From the NCBI GenBank assembly GCA_028386065.3, contig JAKUCV010001003.1, forward strand, positions 45,433 through 109,432: 64,000 bases of DNA, in the 5' to 3' direction. The position numbers and the translations under genes are program-made. Position 1 is the stretch's first letter. Each line of letters opens with the position of its first letter. Under the pieces are notes generated by a model. That model saw only the letters and a program-made list of their open reading frames with translations, made no database searches and was not told where the DNA came from. The DNA comes from Turnera subulata (taxonomy: Eukaryota; Streptophyta; Magnoliopsida; Malpighiales; Passifloraceae). Positions 1-11,519 of the stretch are shown one piece after another.

Positions 1-2
1 AT

Positions 3-683
3 TTCCCTCACGATCGCCAAAGGCAGTTCCTTAACGCTCATAAATTGTTTGGAGTAAGCAACATCACCAAGATCATCAAGAACCTAAACCCACCTGAGAA
101 AGACGAGGCAATGCGCACCATCATCTTCCAATCTGACGTTCGAGCCAGCGATCCTGTGGGTGGATGTTATAGGATGATACGTGAGCTTCAGCGCCAGATC
201 GAATACAGCAAGGCCGAGCTTGATCTTGTCCTGCACCAACTGGCTATCTGTCGAGCGCAGGTTCACCAGCAGAGTACTTTCCAGGCACAAGAAGCTGCTG
301 GTGATGATTCCACAAGGTTAGGTTGTCATGATCAGATGGTTAACGCAACAACAGCAGCAGCAGTAGCAGCAGTAGATCCTTTCGAAATTTATGATCCCGT
401 GTTGCAGTACCATTACGCTCAGCCTCATCCGGATCAGCAAGAGTTTGTGGTTCCGGACAATCATCATCATCAGCATTTGCAAGAAGATGCCAGTGCATGG
501 AGCATGCAGGAGTCATCTTGTACTATGTCAACCTCATCACCATACATGCATGTTAAGCAGCCTTACGATAATGGCTGTGATGATTTCAAGCCGGTTCTTG
601 ATATGAATGATGTCAAGTTTGAAACAGACGAGTTTGTTGAGAAGAGGTTTGTACCGTCAACACAGTTAGTTATATCATCGTAG
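3..683 (+). CDS. LOB-domain (LBD) transcription factor, 3' part, 5' end outside window
   Basis: The frame is open from base 3 to the TAG at 681-683, so the gene starts upstream of the window. The first residues are the end of the LOB domain: the F-x-N-A-H-K-x-F-G-V-S-N part of the GAS block at bases 27-62, the DPVGGCY segment near 150-170, and then a leucine-spaced coiled coil (about 180-255) typical of the LOB dimerisation region. LBD proteins are plant-specific nuclear DNA-binding regulators of organ boundaries, roots and other development. The C-terminal 130 residues are low complexity: an Ala run from CAG/GCA repeats (about 345-375), a His cluster (about 460-475) and an acidic tail. From memory the LOB block looks closest to the LBD22-type group, but I would not assign a symbol. 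The zinc-finger-like CX2CX6CX3C block must lie upstream. The gene tail is duplicated at 3500. Confidence 0.9.
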   Translation, partial: FPHDRQRQFLNAHKLFGVSNITKIIKNLNPPEKDEAMRTIIFQSDVRASDPVGGCYRMIRELQRQIEYSKAELDLVLHQLAICRAQVHQQSTFQAQEAAGDDSTRLGCHDQMVNATTAAAVAAVDPFEIYDPVLQYHYAQPHPDQQEFVVPDNHHHQHLQEDASAWSMQESSCTMSTSSPYMHVKQPYDNGCDDFKPVLDMNDVKFETDEFVEKRFVPSTQLVISS

Positions 684-1082
684 CTTGTAATAAATTGTTA
701 CCAGGCCTGCATTGCCCGGTTCCATCCAGGGAGAGGATCAGATTAATTGAGCAGCCTCTACTTCTGCCTTGTTAGGCAGCTAGTTGTTTCTGTAGCCTGT
801 GATTTTTGTTAAAGTTGCACAGGAAAAGAAGTGGAAGAGAATTATCTTGCTTTTTTATGAGATGAGGATAAAAAATTGTTTTGTTATGCCAAATTTGTTA
901 ATTAGTTTAATGCATTTGAGAGATGGAGCTGATTTTGGCATTGCAATGCTGTTTCCCCCTATACGTGTGTTCTCTGCAGCACTAATATTCCGTGCCAAGG
1001 ATATGTATGCTTTCTATTTCTTTTGCTTCATGATATAATCTAAGAGATGATGATCCAATATGTTTTCCAGCGCATGACTGAG
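666..1082 (+). repeat. LBD gene tail, copy A (last codons plus 3' flank)
   Basis: This is the last codons of the LBD gene and its 3' flank, including AT-rich stretches suitable for a 3' UTR. A near copy lies at 3500-3813 in the same orientation. Copy A has about 85 bases (just after base 716) that copy B lacks. Confidence 0.85.
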
Positions 1083-1682
1083 GTACCAAAAACTTGTTCT
1101 GTAGTTATAAAAACCTACTTTCTTTTATATCACAACATCTCAGATAGGTTTCCATCGTGAGCCCTTTTCCTTGGAAAGGCATTCCCTGAAATCTGAAAAC
1201 AGTCTTTTCGATCTCTGTCAAGGTGCAGCCATGAGTCCAAAGGATCACCAAAAAATATGGGGGATAACTGAAGGCTATGATCTAGCAGATGATCCAAAGG
1301 GGATGGAATATTAGTAACTGAAGGCCGTGATCTTCCGTGACTGAATTCAATATTAATGCTTGGTCTGTCTAGGTTATTGCACAATGCACTTTGAAGCCAG
1401 ACAGAGTAATTCTAAGCCTTCTACTATTAGTTGTCTTTTTGTGGACTTGTTGGTGTCAGTGCCTTCCTTGCCAAGGTGCCATGTGAATCTGTCAATATCA
1501 ACACAAGTCTATGGATTTCCCTCGAGGGATGTGTTCATAGTTGTGCTTTGCCCATTCTGGATACTCTAAGCATGAAAGTAGCAGAAATCTGGTACTTACA
1601 GAAATGATTGAGATAGAGGAAATAGAAGACAACTATTGTAGAAACTATTGCAAACAGTGCGTGTATTCAAAAACTTTTTGGA
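1083..1682. other. Interval without recognisable gene
   Basis: No recognisable gene. A short reverse-strand frame (1130-1384) has an exon-like composition but no family I recognise and no supporting neighbour. It could be a decayed exon. Confidence 0.4.
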
Positions 1683-3095
1683 GAAATAATTTGCTCCATC
1701 TGAATTTCAATTTTATATTCTGTTTGCATCTGATAGAAAATCCTATGACCCTCAGAAACAAGTCCAGCATGAATACAAGCAGAAAGAACAGCTTATAAAG
1801 GTATCTGGCTTCTACCCAGATTTAACCATTTGCTCAAAGGTTTTTATAGCGCTCCCTGCAAGTCCGTGCATCCAATACTCCATGATCATTGAGTTCCATG
1901 AGATCAAATCTTTCATCTCACTTGCTTGAAACACTAGGTGTCCCTTCTTAAGCTTCCGCACTTGGTGTACATATTAACCAATCCGTTTTCTACCAAAATG
2001 TTTTTGTCCATGGAGGCTCTAATCACATAACCATGGATTTCCCAGTCACAATTCAGTGAAGCGAACTCCTGCACAAACAGATAAAACAGTGGAAATAGTC
2101 ACAGCATTTGCCTTTACTTGGGCAAACCGCATTTTCCGAAAAAGCTCCAAGGATGCATCTTCACGCCCCTTGGAAGCAAAAGCACCAATAACAGCCCTCC
2201 AACTTATCAGATTTAATCTCGACAATGCACAAGCTTTTTGATCCCAGCAGCTTCAAATATTTCATAAGCTTCATTAGACAGATCACACTCCACAAGTGAC
2301 ATTATCAAAGCATTCCAACTTATTATAGTCTTATTTTCAATCTCCACAAACAAATTCCACACACCATTTACATCTCCACCATATACACCTATTAATGCAT
2401 TCTTCACAAACGGGTAATCTTCAAAACCGGCCCTTGATCACATATCCATGAATCACCTTTCCCCCCATCAAATCCACACAATTCGCCACAAGTTGATACC
2501 ACCGCAGCAAGTGCTTCAGCATCTACTCCAACTCCTCTCGTCCTCATCAACCCAAACAACTCCAAGGCTTCCTCACCACACCCTGAACGAGCAGAATCTG
2601 CACCAACCCTTCTGATTCCATTCCCCGAAACAGCCCAAGAGCACCATTACAATCGCAACTCGAGGCATAAACAGATATCATGATATTCCACGAAACAATT
2701 GTCCTCAGCGACATTCTATCGAACATCTTGCACGCATCCCCTCCATTAGGCAAAGAATTGCATACATTCCCATCAATTCATTACCCACATGCAGAGGATT
2801 TCCAAAACCCATCTCCGTAACATGACCGTGAACAATCTTACACACGAACCGGAACCACCCATATATCCACACGCCTTCAAAACCAACGGGAACGTAAAAC
2901 CCCATATCCCCTAAAACTCCCAGCTTCCTCCTCTTCACATACAAATTAACCGCATCGTTCATAGAAACCATGAGACACATTACCCCACAAAATCGAATTC
3001 TACAAGAGTAAATTCGAAGCCCACCCAAGAGGCGATCGAACTACAGAGAATGGTGAAGGGATTGATGCAAGCCATTGAAGAGGAGCATTTCGCAT
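1683..3095 (-). pseudogene. Decayed copy of the PPR gene at 52846-55026
   Basis: Reverse-strand sequence follows the intact PPR gene from its ATG region (ATG complement at 3093-3095) to about base 53310 of that gene, then stops; the last quarter is missing. Only broken open pieces remain (about 2213-2407, 2547-2753 and 2705-3028), separated by frameshifts and stops. The region coding for the transit peptide and first repeats has a deletion of roughly 200 bases. Homology continues upstream through the 5' flank to about 3260, including the stretch 'tctggcgggaaatatgaata', so promoter-side DNA was copied too. This is therefore a genomic duplication, not a retrocopy. Confidence 0.9.
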
Positions 3096-3499
3096 GAAGA
3101 GGAGAGAGAGGAGGGAGGATTAGCTTAATAGGTTACTACTACCTACCATACCAATTAACCAACCTTAAGAATAATCTTTGGTTGATAGAGAGATAATTCT
3201 GGCGGGAAATATGAATATCCGGAGAAATATGAACCAAGCGTCGGGCTATTTTTTTTTTTTTTAGCCTTTATTTGTTTATATGGCCTTACCTTGGAGAGTA
3301 ATTATGTGCCCCAGATCTTGATTAATTAATTAAATCATCATCCTCCTACCTCTAGTTAGTTTTCGTTTTATTTGTCTTTTTTGCACTAATGGTTGCGATA
3401 TTCCTCTTCTCAGTATTATTTGGTCTTTTCTACAAAATTCATACTGAAATTATTACTTTTGATAATGCCACCAAATTTTAAGAATTTTTTTTTTTTATG

Positions 3500-3813
3500 T
3501 AGTTATATCGTCGTAGCTTGTAATTATAAATTGTTACCAGGCCTGCATTGCCTGAGATTTTTGTTAAAGTTGCACACAGGAAAAGAAGTGGAAGAGAATT
3601 ATGTTGCTTTTTTACGAGATGAGGATAAAAATTTGTTTTGTTATGCCAAATTTGTTAATTAGTTTAATACATTTGAGAGATGGAGCTGATTTTGGCATTG
3701 CAATTCTGTATGCCTTCTATTTCTTTTGCTTCATGATGTAATCTAAGAGGTGAGAATTCTTATGATTACAACATTTGATGATCGAATGTGTTTTTCAGCG
3801 CATGACTGAGATA
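3500..3813 (+). repeat. LBD gene tail, copy B
   Basis: The copy starts at the last six codons of the LBD frame, including the TAG at 3514-3516, and follows the 3' flank to the sequence 'cagcgcatgactgag'. None of the rest of the LBD coding region is present. Together with copy A it brackets the PPR pseudogene. Confidence 0.85.
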
Positions 3814-4734
3814 TCCGATTCTTTTGACGAAAAATCCTTACAGATCCAAGTTTTGAAAAGCAGAGAATAAATATAAGATACTACATTATTATTTTTTTGG
3901 CCTTTAAAATTCGCCATCAACAAACCTGGTTTCTTCTTCCTCCCTCCCCTCCTTTCCATACGATATCAAATTTAGGTGAACATGATTCAATTAATTGATA
4001 GCCTCTTAGTTGCTTATGTTTTTTTTTTTATTATGGTAAAGACGAGAAAAATCGAATATTAATAAGAAACACAAAAAGAATATGATGACTTATTGAAGTA
4101 AAGAGTTTGGGGTTTTGCTCTAAAAAATTAATCTGATTATTTTGATGGCTAGGTTATTAAAGAAGGGATTCAACGAAAAACAGAAGGCGTTGGACATTGG
4201 ATGGCTTTTAATTTTGATGGGCTTATATAGTGGATGGTTTGTTGTGTTTTTAATTTTGATGGGCTTCAATAGTAGAGGGTTTGTTGTGCACCAAATATGG
4301 CCCGCTTGGATTGATTGAATGAACTAATATTTTGATAAATATTTTTCAATTAAAATACAAAGAACCTCGGTTGAACCCGACCCAATCTCTAGATCCGTGA
4401 CCCGTTAGCTTAATCGGGTCGATGGTCGAAGCGGGTTTAACAACCTTGTTTCAATCGAAACTTATGCTTGGAAAACTGTGCAAAGTAGCCATGTTTCATC
4501 TCTTATTATTACAGATAAAACATACGAGGATATGCTCCAGCAGTGGCGAAATATGGAAAACTAACTAATATTAGTTGGTCTAGCATCTCTCTGCTCTCTC
4601 TGGGTGGTTATGGTGCAGTGCAGGCGGCGCTAAGAATTTAGCATAAGAGTCGGTATAAATTAAAATATATATATATATGGATACTAAATCGTAAAATTCA
4701 AACTAAAGCCTCCAATATGTGAGAATATAAGACA
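3814..4734. other. Interval without recognisable gene
   Basis: AT-rich DNA with no open frame of note, no element ends and no RNA gene that I can see. Confidence 0.5.
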
Positions 4735-5094
4735 ACAAATAGAAATTAAAAAACGAAGCAAAATAAGCAGCTGGATAAAAACCTAGGACTCATATTGGTG
4801 CTGGTGGTAACGAAGCCTCTTCACCACCAGGCTAGCTGCACAATCATTTTGATGTAAAACTACCATATTAATAATGATATAAATGGGGCCTAATGGGCCG
4901 AAGAAGATTTTGCCATTTAAAAGCCCGACCAGCAAACAACGTCCGAATGTGATGGATAAGGACGTTGCTTATCCTGACAGAATCCACAAATAGACCACTA
5001 AAGAGCAGACACGTGCGGTTATCTGGTTGGAAAAAGTGAATGCAGGGATTTAATTAAGGGAAGTAGCATGAGGAATGTATTATTATTCAGTACA

Positions 5095-5148
5095 ATACGC
5101 CCAATAACATTGGCGTCAAAAAAAAAAAAAAAATACGCCCAACAACAT
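5095..5148 (+). repeat. Tail-only retroinsertion with target duplication
   Basis: A 16-base direct repeat (5095-5110 and 5133-5148, one mismatch) flanks only 'tggcgtc' plus about 15 A. This is the signature of a LINE-type reverse-transcription event that copied little more than the poly(A) tail. Confidence 0.7.
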
Positions 5149-5648
5149 AAAAAAGTTTTTCTTTTGTCTTTCTCTCAAACTCACCCTATCTTTGCATGTC
5201 CCCGGATCCTGCTGGGGTTGTACCCGACATAAATTCACATCAAATAATATACTTAAAATTCTAGGGCGGGCTGGTTGCTTGTGTGTTTTGCTCTTTGTTT
5301 TTTTATACTAGAATTGTGTGTTTTGCTTTGCATGATAGCGGAGAGCATTAATTGGCAATGGCAATGTGTTGTTTTTTACCGTAAAGCAATATAACATTAA
5401 TTTCTTTGTGTTTTTCTGCTTCATCTAAGTAGTTTTTTATAAGCAATATGGCATATTTCTTTCATCTAATATATATGATCATTTTACAAGAATTTCAGGA
5501 AAACCAAACTACTAATTTAGATAGAAGAGCTAGCGGAATTCGTATGTGTTCGAGTCTCATCATATCATGCAGCCTTCATTCATCTGGTTCATCGTCTTTG
5601 TTATTGTAAAAGAAGTAAAGAATAGGGAGTAATTAGTAAGACTATACG

Positions 5649-5680
5649 AGTATCATATATATATATATATATATATACAT
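5649..5680. repeat. (AT)n microsatellite
   Basis: Simple TA dinucleotide run. Confidence 0.9.
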
Positions 5681-5832
5681 ATATTTTGCAACATGCATAC
5701 TCATACAGTGCCATAAATAACACACTTTTATTTATTAAATCACATCACAAATTAAAGAGAAGCATGCATATCCCGCAATACGTTCCAAGACACAGGAACG
5801 CTAAACCAAGCTAGCAGGAGCGTAACTTATTG

Positions 5833-7112
5833 TGGAATAAAGGATTTTTTTGGTACATGTACTTGGCCTCGATTTAGTTTTTGGTACCTGTAGTGAAACT
5901 TCATGGTTGTTGGTACATGTACTTGGTAATTTTTATTAATTTTGGTACTTCCGGTGGCCGGATGGTCGCCGGAGACACGTGTCGAGTTTATATGAGGCCA
6001 CATTATCTTAGTTGTCACCCCACCTAGGTTCCCCCAATCTCGACCCGAAACCACAAAAAACCGACCCGTTCTAGGTCTAACCGTACAAAATACCCCAAAT
6101 TTATTTTAAAAAAGTGAAATTAAATTTAAAAATACATTATAAAAATAATTAATTAATTACACATGTAAATAAGAAGTGACATTAAAATTTAAGAATTGTA
6201 ATTTTTAAAAAATATAAATAAGTATAATTTTATATATTTATTTCCTAAAAATAAAAAATTTATTTTTAATAAAATTTTATTTTAAAAAATTGAATTATTT
6301 TTTAAATGATTTTTTAAACAAATTAAAATAAATTTTTTAATATTTTTGGAAAATAATTTTTTAAAAAAATTATTGTATTTTTTATTTGAAATATATATCT
6401 TTTTAAAAAATTATTGTAATTTTTTATTTGAAATATATATCTTTTTATATAATTTTTCTAAAATTAAAATAAAGTATTATTTTAATAAATTTAAATAAAA
6501 TATAATTTTAAAATTGAAATAAATTTATATAAAATTACAAATAAATTTTTATTTTTCATATTTTATTAATTTAAAATAAATAATTTAAATTTTTATATAA
6601 ATTTATTGACAGAAAATTTTATTTTTAAAAATTTATTTCATAAAAATTTATGTAAAAAATTATCATAATATTTTAAAATTATAAGAAAATTTATATTTCC
6701 ATAATTTAATTTAATAAAAAATTTATTTTAAAACATATTATATCTTTTAAATTATAATTCTTTGATTTTAATCTCACTTCTTATTTATAAATAAGACTAA
6801 TTAATTATTTTTAATTAATTTTATAATAATTTTTAGATTTTATCTCACTTTTTTAAAATAAAATTTGGGTGTTTGGTATGGTTAGACCCCGGGTCGCTTT
6901 TTGGTAGTTTCGGGTCAAAATTGGAGGAACCTGGGTGGGGTTGACCACCAGATGACGTGGCCTCACATAATTTGAACACGTGTTTCCAGTGACAGGAAGT
7001 ACCAAAATTAATAAAAATTACCAAGTACAAGTAACAAAAACCATGAATTTTCAATACAGGTACCAAAAACCAAATCGAGGCCAAGTACAGGTACCAAAAA
7101 TTCCTTTATTCC
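5833..7112. mobile_element. Mutator-like MITE with long terminal inverted repeats
   Basis: Inverted ends (TGGAATAAAGG at the left, CCTTTATTCC at the right) continue inwards for about 280 bases, with blocks such as 'ggtacttccggtggccgg' and 'ggagacacgtgtc' on the left matched in reverse on the right. A perfect 9-base direct repeat 'aacttattg' flanks it (5824-5832, 7113-7121). Unit copies 2 and 3 have the uninterrupted target 'cttaacttattgcatta', so this is an insertion. The core (about 6100-6840) is extremely AT-rich and has no coding capacity. The TIRs are related to those of the element at 58013-60999. A 9-base duplication plus long TIRs fits the Mutator superfamily; an 8-base reading (hAT) is less likely because the second element also fits 9. 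Confidence 0.85.
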
Positions 7113-7245
7113 AACTTATTGCATTACGATTACAAGTGCAGCACCTAGCTGCACACACAAACACAGATAGACACATACATAGATAGATAGAGTAGTTCCC
7201 TAACGATTGAATGAATCGCCAGGCAATGATTTCCATTACTTCGTT

Positions 7246-7560
7246 TCATGCGCAAATCCCGAATAAATCTGAATAAGGATAGCATACTTTACTGCAGCAT
7301 ACAGTAGGATACTCCGTATCACATGGATAATCAGGAGGAAGGCAAGTCTTCATAAGTCCACCCACCTGGAGCCTGCTAATATCAAAGATGGGATTGATCT
7401 TCAAATGATTAGAAGTAACCTCATCATTTCTTCCATCGGACACACCGCCAGGATTATTATTTATCTCACGTATACCAACAGCAGAATGAGCAAAGTTTGC
7501 TGCAACCACAAGCACCACCATCATCATCACCAAACTAATTACCTGCTTGCAACTTGCCAT
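7246..7560 (-). CDS. Secreted six-cysteine knottin-type peptide 1
   Basis: The 104-residue precursor has a hydrophobic signal peptide (about 1-27), a propeptide of about 45 residues rich in Asn/Asp/Gly, and a C-terminal domain with cysteines spaced C-x6-C-x7-CC-x3-C-x9-C, the inhibitor cystine-knot pattern. The protein ends one residue after the last cysteine. I chose the ATG complement at 7558-7560 because it starts the signal peptide and sits about 100 bases downstream of the TATA box; the frame is open further upstream but has no ATG there. Plant knottins of this size are usually secreted defence or protease-inhibitor peptides; the target of this one is unknown. Promoter and 3' flank match the other unit copies. 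Confidence 0.85.
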   Translation of the reverse strand: MASCKQVISLVMMMVVLVVAANFAHSAVGIREINNNPGGVSDGRNDEVTSNHLKINPIFDISRLQVGGLMKTCLPPDYPCDTEYPTVCCSKVCYPYSDLFGICA

Positions 7561-7658
7561 TTTCTGTTGCCTTTCCTTTTCTTTCTTTCTCTCTAACTTT
7601 CTTTCTTTGTTTTCGAAATATACGCTTAATTTGCTCCTCTTCAATCCCACCCACCCTC

Positions 7659-7666
7659 TATTTATA
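7659..7666 (-). promoter_or_regulatory. TATA box of knottin 1
   Basis: Reverse strand reads TATAAATA about 100 bases before the ATG, in a block conserved in copies 2 and 3. Confidence 0.75.
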
Positions 7667-8269
7667 GCCGTCCGTCCATGATGTTTTTAATAAAGAGGGG
7701 TTGCCCTTGTCATTTTCTGTACATGTAGTCTAGTGTGTACACCAGTGGAATCTCATGCCACATCCCTTTTTTCTGGATAAATCCACCTACGGGGTTTAAT
7801 GTTCCTTGACCCAATTTTTTCCCCCTTATTTAGATCTCATTAATCCTAAGAAAAACATAATTTATTATTTTTCTTATTTCAAATATTGTTTATCAGCATA
7901 ATTTCATTTCATCGACTTTATTTCAATTAATTAGAAGCCATGCAAATCTAATATCTCCAACCATGCAACCACCCAAAACCTACCCACCGCAGGTAAGCAA
8001 CGACGAATGTAATTATTACCAACATGGATACTACCAACGAGCACCCAAATCCGACCCACCGCAGGTAAGCAACGACGAATGAAATTATAACCGACGGATA
8101 CTACTACGTACCTACCACCATGGACGCAAAGCACAAAGCACGTGTATCTGTTGCACTAAGAACAGGATTTTGTTCTTTAATATGTAAAGACCCCGTTTAG
8201 CAGGAAAAAGAAAAAAAAATGATACATACAGTGACCGCCGAACACTACTAATTAACTACCACAAAAACA

Positions 8270-8959
8270 AAGGATGTCAATTTTTTTGTGTGGAAAGATG
8301 AGCATAATATTACTTAACCTGGGAGCAAAGTTGAGGAACATGCATCCACATGCAAAAAGCCGAATACAAACTTGGCTAAATCCAAATACGTTTCTTATTG
8401 CCCCAAAATTACTAGAACCAGAAGATATCGATGAGTACAAGATTCCTGATCACGGGAAAAGCCATGCGGGAATATGAGTTTTGCTACATGACCAATGGAC
8501 CAAGCAGCGCAGATAATTGAAAAGATAAAGACGTGTGAATACGAGTTTTCACATCAAACCAATTGAACCAAGCACTTTACTACTCCTATATACAGAAGTA
8601 GCTGCATCATAGTCTGCAACAACACATGGGAGAGAATAGTAGAGTCCATGGAGGGAGTCATGAGTGACTGGTTATCCTAAAATCTAGCTCACTTTTGTTG
8701 AGCTATTGTCATGAACAAGTGTGATGAATGGTGCTGGGACCTTGTTGCCCCAAAGTTTCACTTAATGGAAGGGTTAGATATTTCAGAACCAAAATTTCAC
8801 TTAAATAGAATCAAAACGGTAGATTGGAAATGCATAGTCAAGGATAAAAGAAGCTATTCAAGCAATTATCCACCAGCAATTATTCAAGCTACATAATTCA
8901 ATCCAAATACATTTTTGTGGCTAAATCTTTTGACCCTACCCCCGGTACGTGTAATTAAT
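8270..8959. other. Unit-1-specific insertion, partly repeated at 61370-61560
   Basis: About 600 bases here are absent from unit copy 3. Bases about 8460-8660 match 61370-61560 in reverse orientation (shared blocks such as 'gagttttgctacatgacca' and 'ttgaaaagataaag'). No recognisable protein is encoded. Confidence 0.6.
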
Positions 8960-9130
8960 AGTTGGCGTTGGCGTTGGCGTCATGATGCTTCGGATTTTTA
9001 CTCTACCAAACTTGGTTATGCTCGCTTGGTCCAGTCCTTACCCCCCCTCCTCATCTATTGTCCCTTGGTTTTGTGAGAGCTCCCCAAAGGTTAAACTTTT
9101 TTTTGTTGCATGTTCGCAATGATGAGCTTT
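8960..9130 (+). pseudogene. LINE zinc-binding (zf-RVT) fragment
   Basis: The translation contains an F-Y-S-T-K-L-G-Y-A-like segment of the type found at the start of the zf-RVT domain of plant LINE polyproteins, then decays into stops. The same relic is present in unit copies 2 (about 40016-40160) and 3 (about 44650-44750), so it predates the unit duplications. Confidence 0.5.
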
Positions 9131-9481
9131 GCCACATGGGTGTGTCCGGAGACAGTTTCAGGTTGGCTGCAGCAATGGCAGCTAAGCTTCTTCATTATCA
9201 CCAAGTCTTCCTTTTTCTTAATTATGCATAACTAAATAAATGCAAACAGTTGTGGTGCTTGGTCAGTCGTCGTTAATTAAATGTCTTAGCTTCCATTATA
9301 TGCAAATATTGGGCGTTAGGTATTAGCATATGGAAAAAAATATAGGGGGTTAGGTTTGTGGACCGAACGTTTTTCTTTGCTGCTACAATGTGTTGGCTTC
9401 AAGCCGTATGTACGAAAACACGAGTCAATAAATTTCACTTTGGATAGAAAACATCTTTTCAGCCTTGGTAACAGTATTATA
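9131..9481. other. Interval without recognisable gene
   Basis: No open frame, element end or RNA gene seen. Confidence 0.4.
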
Positions 9482-10517
9482 GAGATAATTTTTTTTTATG
9501 TGTCTTAACTTTTAAAAAATTTCAAACTTTGTCCCTGAGTTTTTTTTTTCAAAGATTCTGTCCCCAAACTTGTTTTGAATCTCAAGTTTCTATCCTTTTT
9601 CCCTTTGATTGCCGGTAATCCATCCCTCAGATGACACGTGGTGCCACTTGGACGTGGGCCCGGGAGGCCAGTTTAGTTTAATAATTTTCTGTTTTTTTAT
9701 TTATTAGAATTTCCATTTTGAAAAAATAATGTCAAATTTGAGTAAAGAGAAGATAATAAATAACTAAAAATCTGGAAAATGATTTAAAAGGGAAACTTTC
9801 ACATCTATAATCATTATAAATTTTTAAAAGTTGATTGATTTCAAAGCTGATTGACTTGAATTATTACAAGTTTAAAAAAGGAAATACATTGAAACGCCCC
9901 GACCCGTATTTACCGTGTACAGTAAACACGTGTCAGAACTGTTCTTATTACAGTAGCAGACAGTACATACATTACAGAATACAATACAAGCAATCTCAAT
10001 TATAACATCCGTCACCCGATCCCGGGGACCATTATTCAAACCACAACAGTAATAGTAGAAACATACAATACGTGATATCGCAAAACATATAATACATGAT
10101 ACAGCAGTAAATAAAATATCAACAGCGGAAGACTTAGAATGAGATGCAGCGGAGGTATGGATCCGGGGTCTGGTGGAGTAGAAACAGTAGCTGGCCGAAC
10201 CACGTACCTGTACTACGAATAACTCATCCTACGGGATGAAACCCCGCAGGCGAGGGGTGAGTCCGAAGTGCTCACCGACAAAGGATAAACAGTAATATGC
10301 ATGCAACACAATACTTTCGAAATAAAATTCCGGCAAAAGACATAACAGTGAAACAATCAGAATAAAACTGAGCCAAGACCAAAAGATTAATTACTTTTAA
10401 TTCCAATTTTATCTTCCGNTAATCATTAAAATCCAATCTCTTCTTTTTCTCTTATATTCAAAACTGTAAACTCCAAAATTAACAAAACCCATAAGATTTT
10501 ATCAAAACAATCTCCAT

Positions 10518-10556
10518 AAAGAAATTAACAATCTTACCAAAAAAAAGAAATTAACA
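10518..10556 (+). repeat. Tail-only retroinsertion
   Basis: The direct repeat 'aaagaaattaaca' (10518-10530, 10544-10556) encloses 'atcttacc' plus A residues. Confidence 0.5.
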
Positions 10557-10981
10557 AGAGATAAAGAAGAGAAATCAAAGCATAGAAAACAATGTCGTCC
10601 CCCTCTTATTCACCGCGTACGAGATCGCCCAAGCACCACCACTGCCGGACTACCACCCTCAACCAGCATCACAGCCTCTCCTCCACCTCGCCTTCTGCCT
10701 TGCCACTCTCGCCAATCACCGCCATTGGCCTCTGCCCGGGCCAGAATAGCAACCTCCGTCAACACCCGACGACCAGAACTGGGTCACTAACACGAGCCAC
10801 ATCCACAACCAAGCCCCTCCAGAACCACCGCCCAGAGACGGACACCCGACCACCAAAACAGCTGACCTGACCATACAACAACCACCGTCGTCCCATCACC
10901 CAACAAACAACCAACGACCACACACAACCCAATCGGATTAATCCACAATCAAAGACAAAAGGAAGAAGAAAGAAAAAGGTG

Positions 10982-11160
10982 AAGATTCTTCCCTTCCAGA
11001 TTGCAGAGGCGACGGGTTTCGTCGGGTTCCCCACACACAGAGGCTCCCGTCCTAAGATTCTTCCCTTTCAGATTGCAGAGGCGTCGGGTTTCGTCGGGTT
11101 CCCCCACACACAGAGGCTCCCGTCCAAAGATTCTTCCCCTCCAGATTGCAGAGGCGGCGG
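10982..11160. repeat. 72-73-base tandem repeat, about 2.5 copies
   Basis: Copies begin at 10982, 11054 and 11127, each with 'aagattcttccc' and 'agattgcagaggcg'. They lie in the GC-rich part of the LTR remnant. Confidence 0.85.
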
Positions 11161-11519
11161 CGGCGTGTGACAGGAGGCGGGGTTCAGGGAGCGAGGAGGA
11201 GAAGAAGAAAATGAAGAGAAAAGAAAAAGGGTTCTGTCATATTCCAAAAAAAAATCTTTTTACAAAATTACTCCATCTGTCTGACAATATAAGATTTTTA
11301 AGGTATTTGCACACCCTTTAAGAAAGCATTAAATAGGCTTGATTTCATTAAATTTTTTTGTTGAGATTACTAACCTATCCTTTGTATTATTCCAATAACA
11401 ATACTTACCCTTATTGTTATTCTCATAATTAAATAAGGATAAATATGAAAAAAGTTCATTTAATGTTTCTCAAAATTCTCAAACGTTCTTATATTTTGAA
11501 ACAAAATTCAAAGTCTAAA

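Larger units (their letters stand above)
4735..9130 (-). repeat. Knottin segmental unit, copy 1
   Basis: This segment is colinear with 23430-24890 plus 39584-40650 (copy 2) and with 42690-45390 (copy 3). Shared landmarks are the block around 'aaaaacctaggactcata', the block 'ctttgcatgtccc', the knottin gene with its 3' flank and TATA region, the block 'tacatacagtgaccgccg', and a LINE-derived block near 8960-9130. Copy 1 additionally carries a Mutator-like MITE (5833-7112) and an extra stretch at about 8270-8880. Confidence 0.85.
9890..11240 (-). mobile_element. Old Gypsy LTR remnant
   Basis: It starts TGAAACGCCCCGACCCG, like the LTRs at 11520, 17918 and 61817 (TGAAGCGCCC), and shares the blocks 'gtatttaccg', 'cccgcaggcgaggggtgag' and 'attttatcttcc'. 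After an unresolved base at 10419 the homology is lost. A GC-rich promoter-like half follows, as in the intact LTRs. The right border was not resolved. Open frames within it are compositional. Confidence 0.65.

Noticed and set aside
1130..1384. Reverse-strand 84-codon frame
   Set aside because: Exon-like composition but no recognised family, no splice context and a decayed surrounding; kept only as a note.
7405..7596. His-rich open frames antisense to knottin signal peptides (also 24288-24674, 43496-43831, 57625-57807)
   Set aside because: They are mirrors of the conserved signal-peptide DNA (repeated GTG/ATG codons read as CAC/CAT) and have no start or promoter of their own.
7561..7650. Upstream extension of the knottin 1 frame
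   Set aside because: Basic low-complexity extension without ATG; the ATG at 7560 starts a proper signal peptide and matches the other copies.
8274..8477. 67-codon frame in the unit-1 insertion
   Set aside because: No family recognised, absent from the other unit copies, no promoter evidence.
10592..11321. GC-rich open frames in the old LTR remnant
   Set aside because: Compositional and caused by the 72-base tandem repeat.
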